64,000 nt of DNA from Apostichopus japonicus (lineage: Eukaryota; Echinodermata; Holothuroidea; Aspidochirotida; Stichopodidae): positions 4,771,501-4,835,500 of the forward strand of contig NC_092563.1 in assembly GCF_037975245.1 (NCBI RefSeq). The letters run 5' to 3'. The stretch's first letter is position 1. Each line of letters starts with the position of its first letter. The notes beneath the pieces are model-generated. The model was given only the letters and a program-made list of their open reading frames with translations, was not told the origin of the DNA and made no database searches. Below are positions 53,067-64,000 of the stretch, piece after piece. The position numbers were made by a program, and so were the translations under genes.

Positions 53067-54264
53067 TGTGTAGTGTTCGGTTTCGATATACCTGATATCG
53101 GAAATATCTGCTATTTTTCATTTCCTTCAACCAAGTTTTATAATAGCCATTATAAGAGATTCTAATATTTCTACACCAAGAAATTAACTGTGTCTGAATT
53201 TTCGAAATTTCCTCACCAACATTCTTCATCATACTTTCCTCTACTCGTGCAATTTTGACCTGTCTATTAGAGGTCGAAGGTGGTTTCTCTATGTTGGTTG
53301 TGCATAGATTGAATTTTGTGCAACATTATGGGTATGTTTTCAAGTGATTTTTATTCACGAGAAATGTGAATTTTCAAATTCTCAACAAATAATGGGCTTA
53401 AAACCTTGAAAAGGGGGCTTTCGGATATTGTGTGCCGTGACGTAGAATCACCTACAAAAGCAATGATCCATAGGACATTCAATGAGGTCGAACATGATGT
53501 GTGACTGGTGACAATCTTCAAAAAGGTTATGGATGGAAAAAAAAAACTTTGGGAAATACTTGGTTCTCAGGCAAAAGTGTACATCTGGTTGCTCATTTTC
53601 AAGCCCGAGAAGTGCCATTTTCGGTGATCTGGGGGGTATCAAAACCAGAAATTTTCTTGTACGCTCCGCGCCAACCGATGGTGGCGCTCCGCTTAGATAG
53701 TAATTCGCGCCCCCCGGGTTGGAAAATCCTGGATACGCGCCTGTATACTATATATGGTCTATCATAACGCGTGTGTAGAATTGTGCTATGAAACCAACTG
53801 TGGCTGGTCTCGAACTCGACCGTGTCGTCGGGGAACATGACGCATTTTGGGATGGGGGCGACCGCCCGCCCCCCCCCCATTCAGCATTTTTTTAAATGAT
53901 ATCGCTAAGTAATTTCAAAATAGAAAGTGCTTAGATGCAACTTACAAGGCCTGGGAAGTGTCACTTCCAGCGATCTGGGAGGCATTTTCGGCCAGAATTT
54001 GCTTGTACGCTTCGCGCTAACAAATGGTCCTGGGTAGTGCCATTTCCAGCGATCTGGGAGGCATTTTCGGCCAAAATTTTCTTGTACGCTTCGCGCCAAC
54101 TCATGGTGGCGCTACGCTTAGATAATTTGCCTACAGACTTCACCCCTCCCTTGGCAAATTCCTCGCTACGCGTGTGTTCGAATTTGTAACGCAAACAGCA
54201 GATATCACATCATATCAGTGAGCATGAAAATGGCGTTCCAGGATGAAAAGCCTCAAAACTGTCC

Positions 54265-54928
54265 GACCTGCCTGAAAAAATAACCAAAAATTTTCGCGCG
54301 CTTCGCACGCGTTCAACGTGTTAATGTCAATATCATATAAGCAAGCATCGGTTATTACATCGCATGCCATCATGTACGGTACCGTACGGTCCGTTAAAAT
54401 TGCTCAGTATACCGCGGGATGCTAATGTAAACAACGACATGTCTCATGTAGATGTATAAAAACATGGAGGTCCAATTATGTCAAACCTCTCTTTTACATT
54501 AGTAATGGCGAATTAGGGGCTGCACCCCCACCGCGCAGTGGCGGAGCGTCCATACGGTCAGTGGGCGGATGCCCCCTCCCCCCTGACGGACTCAAATGGA
54601 CTGCTGGGGCCTTTTTCAGCTCTTTACCACTTTTTACTTATTCTAGATTATTGACTTTTTTACGCTCTCATCTACTTATTGACATTTGTCACATTTTGTT
54701 GGTGTAATTTGGCGATTACACCTTATTCTTCGTTTATCTGCAGGCCCGGAAAAGGTCATTTCCAGCGATCTAGGGAGTATCTTTACTCAAAAAATTTCTG
54801 TACGCTACGCGTCAACCAGTGGTGGCGCTCCGCTTAGATAGTGTCGAAAGCGCCCCTACAGACCATTCTCGCCCCTCCTGACCAATAGCCCAAGCTCCGC
54901 CACTGCCGCCGCGCCCCCTACGCCTATG
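54265..54928. mobile_element. hAT-type element (CATAGGCGTAGG family), left end lost, carrying a nested element
   Basis: The right end ctacgcctatg and its tgtgtagt flank (54929-54936) match the copy at 52658. The left end is deleted: the target-side text runs straight into the element interior. The element at 54536-54905 is inserted inside it. Confidence 0.7.
54536..54905. mobile_element. Nested non-autonomous hAT-type element, 370 bp
   Basis: Ends CAGTGGCGGAGC / GCTCCGCCACTG, flanked by ccaccgcg (54528-54535) and ccgccgcg (54906-54913), an 8-bp duplication with one mismatch. It is a reversed relative of the element at 46855-47189. Confidence 0.82.
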
Positions 54929-57900
54929 TGTGTAGTGTTCAGTTTTCGGAAATATCTGCTATTTTTTCATTTCCTTCAACCAAGTTTTATAATAGCCGTT
55001 AATAGAGGTTTCAATATTTGTACATGCACCAATAAATTAACTGTGTCTGAATTTTCGAAAATTTCTGACCAACATTCTGCATCACACTTCCCTCTACTCG
55101 TGCAATTTTGACCGGTCTGTTAGGGGTTGAAGGAAGTTTTTCTATATTGGTTGTCCATAGATGACATTTTGTACAACATTATGGGTATGTTTTCAAGTGA
55201 GTTTATTCACGAGAAATGTGAATTTTCAAATTCTAAACAAATACGGGGCTTAAAACCTTGAAAAGTGGGGTTGACTGGTATTGTGGGCCGCGACGTAGAA
55301 TCACCTACAAAAGCAAAGACCCACAGGAGATGCGATCAGGTCGAACATGATGTGTGCCGGGTTGACAATCTTCAAAAAGGTTATGGATGGGAAAAAACTA
55401 TTAGGAAATACTTGGTTCTCAGGCAAAAAGTGTACATCTGGTTGGTTATTTCAAGCCTGAGAAGTGCCGTTTCCGGTGATCTGGGGGTATCAAAACAAGA
55501 AATTTTCTTGTACGCTGCGCGCCAACCGATGGTGGCGCTCCGCTTAGATAGTAATTCGCGCCCCCCGGGTTGGAAAATCCTGGATACGCGCCTGCTAATT
55601 ATATACTTTTTTGAATTCTTGTTGAAGGCGTCCTGGCCCTGTGAACTGGGCGAACCCTCCCGACTAAATGTTAAATATCCCCCGACAGAAAGAAACATTC
55701 GACTGACTTTACGTATAAGCGTTAGGAGGTCTGAGGTCGGTGTATGGTAGCCTGGAAGGGGTGCATTACGCACGCCACTGATAGCCTAGTAACATTAAAC
55801 TATAGTGTACAGCTTGGACAGTCATTGATGTAACAGCCTATGCTCACTGCTATAGCAACTGGCGTTCAAATAAAGATCCTGAGGCTTTTCAACTATGAAA
55901 TTTTGCATTTTTTGTAGCTTTTCTATCAACTACGATAATTTCAGTTTAGCTCTAGAGCGTGTGCTAGAGCTAGTTGTATTCCGAAAGATTCTAAACCTGT
56001 TTTTTTCGTTCCAGGGGTTTTCTTTTCTATTCATTTTACATTGGGGGGGGGGGCGGGGTGGGGGAGTGAGGGGGTGGGGTTATATAAAAACCTGAATCGT
56101 ATCAGCTTGATGCTTTATGTAAGAACGGATTATTTCCGTCGGTGAGAAAACTCTCAACAGTTTTTGTATTCGTTGAACTGAGGGTACGACAGCATTATTG
56201 TGCAATATGGTGCAAATGTGAAATAAAATTAGCGGTAGGACATATTAGCCGAAAGGAAACGATGTCAAATATCGGGAGGGGGGGGGGGGGTTCTGTTCTC
56301 CCTCATTCCAGTATTTTGTTTTCTTATTTTAAGTAGACAATGGGTATTAACATTTCCATAATCTTACAATGTTGTACATATAATGAAACAACATACATCC
56401 TTCCACCACGCATGCTGTCGGCCAACATCATTGATACTGGCATCAAAGTGCTTAATTGCTAAGTGAGCTTTAAGTGAGGGCGTTATTCACTAATGTCTAA
56501 ATAGTGATGCATTAATCACAGTTCCATACTTTTAGGATAGACTTGAAAGTTTCTACTTCTTTCGTTAGCCTTAGAAATTGGAAAAGAATGCCGAGTATAA
56601 CGTTTTGGACGGAAGACGGAGGAGATGCTGACTTGTACCGTCCACTCACATATATACGACTTGATCCCACGTATAAACAACCCATATTTGTTATATATAC
56701 TCTACTGTTTTCTTTTTCAGTACGGTATACTTATAGACACTTGCGGTATTTTAAATAGGCTAAGTTAAAGGGTGTGAAGACTCATGCACGAAGAAACGTC
56801 TCATGCCGGTAATCTGACCTAGTTTCGAATGAGGTGTAACAGAAGTGTTAAACACCACCTTCGATCCCAGAAAATACACACACAGCTTGCTACCGTCGGT
56901 AATTAGACATGCCTAGTGTACAGTCAATACATACAGCTACGGTCAATACCAACAGAACAGTGTACATATAGCAGCGTGGACATCTCAGGTCTACATAAAA
57001 GATAAGGAGGTATCACGTTTCATTACTGTCTGCATTTTGTAGCGACAAGAGAAAACTTCACCTGTTGCAAAAGTTAACGTTTGCAGAGCGCGGCACGCGG
57101 TTTGGGAGAGTCTTCAATGCCTTTAAGCGTAACGAATATGACACTCTATTAAGCCTTCACATTTTCGGTCAACTTGTGTTAGTGGCACAAAATGTCAGTA
57201 TTTTAATCACAGTTATTGTTTGAAGCATGTTAAACTTTTGTTAAGATAAATATCAACGAGATTTCAGGCGGCACTAATTTTGGGAACTGCAGCTTATACC
57301 CATTAGTGTAGTATCCCCTTCGCCTCCTCGCCCCTTGCTCGTTGTAAAGACGAGAGAGTGGATTTCAAATATCCACATGATCCACTGGCACTTACAATTA
57401 CGTTTCATGCATTATAAAGTAACCATAGACGCTGAAGGAACTCGTAGTGATGGTGGCGACTTCGTGATAGGCTTATTGAGGTAGAATACCCACACATACC
57501 CCCACCCTAAGGGATCGTATTCGGTACGAAAATTTAGCGATCCACTAACATTATTTCAATTGTTTCTTCCGACAACGTCTGAGAAATTTTGGGTCCTTCC
57601 AGTAGGCTGAGAGAGTATTTCAATAATAATTACAATTCATGATTCGAGCGCAATTGTTGTGATTCGAGACTTATATTAACGCACTTATTCTGCCACCACC
57701 CCCCCCCCCCTGGTCCTGCATCTGCGATCCGGTGATCACAAGTATAGCATTCCATATGGTAAGTGTCCTGTATAATTGCCGATTTTTATTATACTTGTTC
57801 TTGATAACAAATACATGGAAGTCTGGAATTGGTATTTGTGTTTTGTGGATATAAAAATAGTTTTGATATGTAGCGTTTGTATCTTAGTGTCATATCACAC

Positions 57901-58041
57901 ACTTCTCACAACAACTCTCTTGTATTATGCCATGACCTTTACTTTGATATGCATATGCATATGTATACGTCATAAACATCAAAAATGGCGACGAAGATGA
58001 ATAACACAGCGTGACAGCCCAAATTAAAATATAAGCCCAAA

Positions 58042-58053
58042 ATGGCAGAAGAG
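58042..58053 (+). CDS. Candidate first coding exon (MAEE)
   Basis: ATGGCAGAAGAG followed by gtattt, phase 0, as required by the next exon. Vertebrate USP10 also has a very short first coding exon. The donor is weak, and other upstream ATGs could serve, so this is a guess from context. Confidence 0.25.
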
Positions 58054-61000
58054 GTATTTACGTTTTATATACTCAGTGTATATGAATTATAACATACATT
58101 TTGAAATAGTTTTGTGGGGTTTTGGTTGTCACAAAACCGCACGTTACACGGTATGCACATACTTTGCCACCGCGAACGTTGCTCAATTGGTACCATACCA
58201 AAAGTAGCCTAGCGTTAGTCACTCCACTCCTCATAACATTAGGCCTAGGCCTAATGTTATTTAAGATCTTTATGTTAACTTTGCCAATGCTAGACCCATA
58301 TTTCTAGTACTAACTTAAGCCAAGTGAATGAAGAATAATAAGGAAATACAGCCCTGTCCATAGGTTATATTACTAGGCCTGTGTAACATGAAATGGCACA
58401 TGTGTTTCTCATTTAACATGCACCAAGTTAGCCTGTAGGATGGTGACTTCGAAGTTCGCCCACTTAAGACTTAAAACACCCCAAAACTAAATCTTCTGGT
58501 CTAAATCACCAGAAAATATACTTCATATGGTGGGAGAATTTTGTTATAGTACGATACACGGCCAAACTTTCTTTCCTGCAAACTGTTTTCACATTGTTTT
58601 CCAAGAAGATTCTTCGTGATTGTGGAACTGGTATTTCTTGCTAGAGTATTGCGAATTTCAGCCACACAACCTACAGTGTGGCGCTGGTAAAAATTGGTGG
58701 CGCTGTTGCTCTTTCAGTAATTATAACAGACTTCATAGATCTTCGTCATTTTATTGACAAATATGTAAGTAATTTCTTGCACACGGGTCATTTTGGAGAG
58801 AAAATAACTGTAGCTTCGTACTTTTTGGTGAAATTTGGCTCTTCCTGTAGGTTTTCATGGTGAAAATCGTGTATTTCTTAGGGTGCCCGAACTTCGCAGT
58901 ATGGCGAACTTCGCAATACTGACTATACTGGTTGTAGAGTAGGCTGTTATACCCTAGGCCTAGCTCTGTACTAGAGGCTGTATCGTAATGATTTTTCTTG
59001 CTTTGGAATAGCCTTACTTCCACAAGTTCCAGTAGACTACAGTCCTAACTTTGAAAAACTTGTTACAGTATATGTACCAACTTAGGCTACAATGTACAAT
59101 ATGGGAAGGAATTCAGCAATATAAGGCATAGGCCTAGCTATAAATTGGAGTAATTGCAGAATACCCAGCAACTTTGAAGTTGGCTATAGTGCCCATATAG
59201 CCTAGCAAGTTTAGAAATACATAGAGAAATGCCAAAAATAATAATAAAATAAAATGTTGTTGTGGCTACACCGTCAGGAATGCGAGGGTTTAGCTAGAAA
59301 CAGTGTGGAACTTTGTGTTGCGGGTGCAATTAAACGGCTAAATTAGATTTCTTGAAGTATGAATGTCACTTAATGATATTCCGACAGATTTCTGTATTAA
59401 AAATTCACATCTGCTAGCCTAGTCCTACCATCACATTACCGTAAGTTAAATGCTGACCAAGACCAGACAACTGGAAACTGTTATTGAAATATGTTTTTAT
59501 TAATATATATTTGCAAAGACAGGGGAAACAAATCTTGGTTGGTCTTGTAAATTGTTAAATGATGTCCTTTATAAAACATTCAATAAATACTTAATTCCTT
59601 ATTTAAATACTTTAATGAGGATGTTTACCTTTAAAGTGGCTAGTATGTTATAATATTTAATTTACAATGGTAAGGTATATAGTGAACTTTCACTGAACAT
59701 AGTAAAAAAGCCCTGTTTTGCTCATGAAATGAGGCTCTGGAGACTTTTGTACACTTATAAATAAATGTTGATCAAATTTTGAGGTAACTATGATGACACT
59801 TTGTTCCTTTAACCTATATATATCTAGATCGTCACATTCGGAGATTTCGACGAATCTTTTTACCAATCATTCTTTGTTGAAGAATCTGTATCTAGTAAGT
59901 CTCTGGGCAGAGTGGAGGTAAGCGGTGCAATGCACTTGAATTTACTATCTCAGGGTTTGACTTTTACACATACAATCAGCTGCCTAGAGTAAGGTGACCA
60001 CACATCACCCATCTCCTCGGATTTTCATTTACGATCCATGGAGTGTCCCTGGAAAGGTCCTGGATTTTGATGTAGTACTATGCAGAGAATGTCCTCAAAT
60101 TTGTAATCCGTCCCTGAATAATTTCAATATTTTACCTGTGTTTGGGATGTCCGCTCGTAGAAACATGCGATTTCGATGTAATTTTCGACTGTATGATAAA
60201 TACATTTGTGACTCACAGATGAATGCACAGGTCTCAAATCAGTGAATAATATGTCATCTGCTGAAATTCACACGGAAAACATCTTTTTGAATTGACTAAT
60301 ATATGGAGAGACTACCATGACATAAACTTCCAAGCCTTATTTGACATTGGATTGTTATATCTTGGGCAAAACAACCATGAGGTGTTCTAAACTTGAACGT
60401 TGGAACATCATCCTTGAAACATAGATCCACCAAAAAACACAGAAGCACTAGAAAATCCACCCTTCCTTCACAAACCAAGAGGGGGTCAGATGATGGGGGG
60501 GTGGGTTGGAGGGTGCACAGTCAACATCATTTTCCTTGATTAATTGGAATTATATGGTCACCTTAGCCTAGGGTACAATGAAGATTACCCTTTTTTGGTA
60601 CTAAAGCAGGCATGCAATGCAGGCAGCTTACCTACTGTAGGCTACTGTCAGTTGCATCTATATTTCATAGTAAACTCTGCACTGAATCTGGAACTTCAAT
60701 AATCTGAAGAGGAAAAGCAATGCATTTTCATTGATGCTCACAGCCTATAACTGCATTGTCATCACAAAATATGTAATATCATCAAATGATCATAAATAAG
60801 GCGACTCATAAATTTGAATCTCTTTCGTTTTTGTGTCTTGAAAGGGGAAAAAAATGGCAATGTATTAATTAGTAATTACAAATGTTAGAATGCACATCGT
60901 TTGTACCAGTTTCAGTCTCAAATAATAGATTGCATCCCGTGATCTATTGCCATAAAAAAAGCAACCTACGGTAGTTTTTATGTGAGTTTTGTTAACATAT

Positions 61001-64000
61001 CAGGCAATAATTTTTCTGTTGTTGCAAAAGCTGAAACGATACAAACTTTTTGTGAATTGCTACAGAAGTGAAGAGATATGAAGCATGTTTTGTTTTTTAA
61101 AACATCAAAAGTTCAAAACTGCTGTAAGAGATGCCTGAGGCACAAGCAGCAAATGTTCTAAACAAAATAAGCAAGTCACTTTAAATGATAAGATGACCAA
61201 TGCAAAATAGGCATACTTGTTATATAACTACACCCTTTGAAGGTAATTTTGTTTCTCTTATTATTTCTTAAATTTTTTGTTTTTGTTTTTCTTCAACAGT
61301 TTCCTTGGGATAACCAAGGCAATCAAGAAGTACCTGCTAAATCAACAGGTTTGTATGTCTTTGAATTTTTTAATTTGCAAATATATATAGACAATAATTT
61401 TTTTGTGAAACCTATATTGTTTACCTGTTGTTCAAAGTGTCCGAGTGGGAGGCAATCAAAAGGCACATGATAACATCATAAAAATAAAAACATGAACAAT
61501 TTCCAAATCCTGCTGAAGTTGAACCCCCACCCCCCCCCCCCCCCCGCCCAGATTAGTTCCAAGATGAAATGAACTTGTTGGTTTGTTACTTCTAGGAATC
61601 CTTCCAACAGTTATTCTGAGTAAATTCAGCTTTGATTTGGTTCTTCTTTATTGTGATTTTCTAATAGTTTCTAATCTAAATCTAAGTACTTTTAAATATA
61701 ATTTATTAAACCAAATTGATATATCTGCAGCGCAACTGTTGTGAGCCTAGCATATCTAATAACATAAAACGTTCTGTCACAAGAGGAATAAAGAAAATAT
61801 ATAAGTCCAACATCTGCTGTGACCCAAATGCTGTAAAAGTAATACAATTGTTGATTCTAATGAACAGGGAAAACTTCTGCCATATTTTCAAGACAGTCAA
61901 AGCTCCTTTAAAATTTAGTCTGTTCAATATGCTCTCACCGCAGTGTTCGCACAGACTTTGAATGAGATTAAGTAAATAGTTGAAGGCAAGGCAGTCTTTC
62001 AGTTTATTGAAGGTGACTTGTGCGTTGGTGCATGACTATATAATGAGACCGTGAAAATCCTACTTGCAGGTCAACCACCTAACTATCGTACAGTAATGTA
62101 CCATATGGTACTAGTATACATTTTAAACCACTGAATTGAACATGTCTATATATCTGCTGTATTTACAAAAATCACACCGCCAAGAATTTGTTTATTCAGC
62201 ACAATGTAACAGTGAATAAATTATCCATTATCGCATAGCAAAGTGCTATGCAGAATGGCAAATTCATTTACAAGGGCAAAGATGTATATATAGCATTTTT
62301 TTGTCCACATGAAGCAGAGTAGTTTATGTGAGACAAACTGATATATATATATATATATAGCTGCATTACAATCATCCACAGCATTTTGAATGCTGCTAAG
62401 CTACTCCACAAAATTATTCCCTGTCCCATAACCTTTACAGTACTATAAAAAATATATATATATATATAAAATAAATTGAAATTGTAGTGAGTTGAAAAAT
62501 CTGGAACAGTGAAAGAACTTCCAGCCTCCACCGGGATTCGAACCCAAGCCTCCCGCTTTATATGCGGACACCCTAACCACTAGGCCATGGACGCTGATTG
62601 TATGTCCAGAGGTTCGAAACTGGTCAGGAAGGTTGTAATTGCACTGTAGGCATATACATGCAGGGATGTGCCCATGTTGGGCGGCACTGGGCGGCCCCGC
62701 CCAGCACTAAAAATTACCGCCCAGCAATGTCTTAAAAATCGTGAATCCCGCCCAGCACTATTTTCATCTAAAATCCCGACATTCCTAACAATATATTCAA
62801 CATAAATTGGGCCTAGCCTATGCCAAAATCATACAGACTAATAATGCATCAGTTACGCATGCGAGAAACATTACTTACGGCTCTCAATCGGTCCCTTGTG
62901 AAATCTTTTTGAAACAAACTAATAACTTTTACCAGGTATGTAATATATTTCACTAAAAAAAAAAAAAATTGTAAATTGTTAGCAATCTCACCCCCTCCCC
63001 CTTAGACCCCTCCCCCAGGACGGCGATCAGTATACCCTGCACTCAGGAAATCCTGGGCACATCCCTGTATATGTATATGTCTTTATAAATATATACATAT
63101 TGTATCAATAAACTAAAGAATTTGAGAAATGATCATCATTTAGTATCATCACAGTTACAAACTGTGATCCCTAGATGTTTACTTTGAATACAGTTTAAGT
63201 CAGGCACAGCGATCCAAGCCAAAACAAAAGAAGACAATACTGCACAAAGCTGCAGCAAACATCTCCACCCAAACCATAGATTTCTACTTTAGTAGAGAAG
63301 CGGTATTATGATTGTTTTAGTTTTGTAGTCGATGTTGATTGAATGGCTAGAGCAAACTGATTCTGTAATTTTGACTTTCTACAGCTATTTTTTTTCCTTG
63401 CCTCCCGTCAATTCAGATCTACCCAATAGCAATGTTACAGCAACTCAAGTCTCTGTCGGTCACTTGTCCGTGGCGACGGAGGATTACCTTTCCAACAATG
63501 TGCCAGTACCATCCAGCGATATCCACAGCAGCAATACAAATCAGCCCCAGGCTACCGTTTCATCTGTCCCTAACCAGGACATTCCTAGTGCAATAACCAC
63601 CAGTGGACCATTCCTCCATGAGAACAGTCAGTACGATGTGTCCATAGATCCATCTTTACCGCCGTTTGACGGCTCTCAGAGGTCCAATTCTCTGAAGAGG
63701 AGAAATAAGAAGCAGAGAGACCCGAGTTACTACGACAATTTTTACAACAATCCGGACTTGTACCAAGCCAAGCTAGGAGACAACAGGAGAAACGCCGTAA
63801 ACCGTCAGGAAGGGACACAGAGTGGAGCCCACATACCTGACGGAGCAGGCGATGGACCCTCGGGGCCCGCCACCGGTACATTAAGTAGTGTAGAGATTCC
63901 CAAACAGGCAGCGGAGACTGCCGTCCGGAATCCAGCCGATAGCCAACCAGACAGCCAGCATAATATAGGCAACAACAATCTTGAAAATGTGCAACTTGAT
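58042..64000 (+). CDS. usp10: USP10-like ubiquitin hydrolase gene, 5' part
   Basis: Three exons join in frame: 59828-59917, 61300-61348 and 63417-64000 (still open at the window end). A possible first exon, ATGGCAGAAGAG at 58042-58053, has matching phase 0. The second exon encodes IVTFGDFDESFYQSFFVEES. USP10 proteins begin with a similar segment whose FGDF motif binds the stress-granule protein G3BP. The large exon is low-complexity and polar and contains LKRRNKKQRDPSYYDNFY, resembling the basic-plus-tyrosine block that follows in vertebrate USP10. The catalytic ubiquitin-hydrolase domain would lie beyond the window, so enzyme identity is inferred from the N-terminal region only. Known role of the family: removal of ubiquitin, and G3BP binding that opposes stress granules. 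Confidence 0.6.
58233..58260. repeat. 28-bp perfect palindrome
   Basis: The half-site ataacattaggcct followed by its exact reverse complement. It lies near the presumed 5' end of the USP10-like gene. The core aggcctaggcct recurs as shorter pieces nearby (58,370; 58,955; 59,130). Confidence 0.85.
59828..59917 (+). CDS. usp10: USP10-like exon with FGDF motif
   Basis: A 90-bp phase 0-0 exon after atctag, ending gtggag/gtaagc. It encodes IVTFGDFDESFYQSFFVEES followed by VSSKSLGRVE. An earlier donor (tcta/gtaagt at 59895) would break the frame of the next exon, so the later one is chosen. FGDF is the short linear motif that docks into the G3BP NTF2-like domain. Confidence 0.65.
59918..61299. other. 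USP10-like intron: nothing recognised
   Basis: AT-rich DNA without supported coding stretches or clear repeats. A short GGGGGTGGG-like run lies near 60,497. Confidence 0.45.
61300..61348 (+). CDS. usp10: USP10-like small exon
   Basis: A 49-bp exon after cttcaacag, ending caacag/gtttgt, phase 0 in and phase 1 out. It encodes FPWDNQGNQEVPAKST. Both neighbours match in phase. It has no motif of its own. Confidence 0.5.
62447..62597 (-). mobile_element. tRNA-derived SINE, copy 2
   Basis: Minus-strand copy of the SINE at 43565: A box in tggcctagtggttagggtg (62570-62588), B box ggttcgaatcc (62534-62544), the same body, and a (TA) tail at 62447-62467. It lies in an intron of the USP10-like gene. 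Confidence 0.75.
62661..63067. mobile_element. Non-autonomous TIR element, 407 bp (hAT-like ends)
   Basis: Ends CAGGGATGTGCCCA / TGGGCACATCCCTG are perfect 14-bp inverted repeats. The interior repeats ccgcccagca motifs. The flanks are TA-rich and I could not find a clean 8-bp duplication, so the class is less certain than for the other elements. Confidence 0.7.
63417..64000 (+). CDS. usp10: USP10-like large N-terminal exon (runs off the window)
   Basis: 584 bp open from the acceptor attcag to the last base, phase 1 in, 194 full codons with no stop. The GC content and codon use differ clearly from the surrounding AT-rich DNA. The protein is Ser/Asn/Pro/Gln-rich and probably disordered, with a basic patch and tyrosines at about 63684-63760 (LKRRNKKQRDPSYYDNFYNN). 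No ATG is needed because it is an internal exon. Confidence 0.7.

Larger units (their letters stand above)
52200..55600 (+). repeat. Direct duplication of about 1.6-1.85 kb
   Basis: 52,213-53,745 and 53,750-55,600 share ordered blocks: tcgtcggggaacatgacgca (52,291 / 53,826), cctgggaagt-type text, the hAT-type element near 52.66 / 54.27 kb, ctatttttcatttccttcaa (53,111 / 54,959) and the closing tcctggatacgcgcctg (53,726 / 55,579). The second copy is longer because of a nested insertion at 54536-54905. Confidence 0.78.
47675..58041. other. Intergenic region rich in mobile elements
   Basis: No protein-coding gene supported. Contents I can name: hAT-type elements at 48054, 52658 and 54265 (with a nested one at 54536), a tRNA-derived SINE near 49.6-49.85 kb, a (GA)n run at 49,380, a polypurine tract at 51.9 kb, and a direct duplication at 52.2-55.6 kb. 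Open stretches such as 50901-51245 lack motifs. From 55.8 to 58.0 kb I see nothing definable. Confidence 0.55.

Noticed and set aside
63585-63881. 98-codon minus-strand frame
   Set aside because: Shadow of the open plus-strand exon at 63417-64000, which has matching phase and domain similarity.

Overview
The window is animal nuclear DNA: intron-rich genes made of small phase-1 exons, (TA)n microsatellites and many mobile elements. Secreted EGF/HYR/Ig and VWC/Kunitz/Kazal proteins, Penelope-like elements with hammerhead motifs and a USP10-like gene point to a marine deuterostome. An echinoderm such as a sea cucumber is my best guess, by inference only.

Layout. (1) 1-15,879, + strand: the 3' part of a secreted or cell-surface protein gene. 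It has 19 EGF exons (13 of a nearly identical type A, five of type B, one of type C), one HYR exon, two half-Ig exons and a possible tiny last exon. The EGF array has grown by tandem duplication with periods of 1,928 bp and 4,024 bp. The 4,024-bp unit carries a Penelope-like element (PLE), so there are two almost identical PLE copies. A 95-bp minisatellite of about 18 copies lies between the EGF and HYR exons. (2) 15,880-19,120: no gene seen; a 79-bp tandem repeat. (3) 19,121-47,498, - strand: what looks like a complete 18-exon gene. All exons join in frame to 4,122 nt (1,373 aa). The product has a signal peptide, a domain I cannot name, five short cysteine-rich units, two VWC, Kunitz, eleven 16-aa acidic repeats, VWC-VWC-Kunitz-VWC-Kazal-VWC-Kazal-VWC-VWC, and a second copy of the unnamed domain. 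Its introns hold a decayed PLE-type reverse transcriptase, a LINE tail, hAT-type elements with 8-bp target duplications, a 2.8-kb foldback element, a 1-kb TIR element and long 22-bp minisatellites. (4) 47,499-58,000: no convincing gene; nested hAT-type elements, a tRNA-derived SINE, a 1.8-kb direct duplication and a polypurine tract. (5) 59,828-64,000 (perhaps from 58,042), + strand: the 5' part of a gene resembling USP10, with an FGDF motif of the kind that binds G3BP. It runs off the window end.

Genes 1 and 2 both encode secreted modular proteins built from symmetric phase 1-1 exons, the class that duplicates and shuffles without breaking frame. The sequence shows this happening: homogenised EGF exons, duplicated VWC and Kazal exons, and broken exon fragments left in introns. 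Gene 2 looks like an extracellular multi-headed protease-inhibitor/VWC protein. The same unnamed domain at both ends is the least familiar feature of the window.
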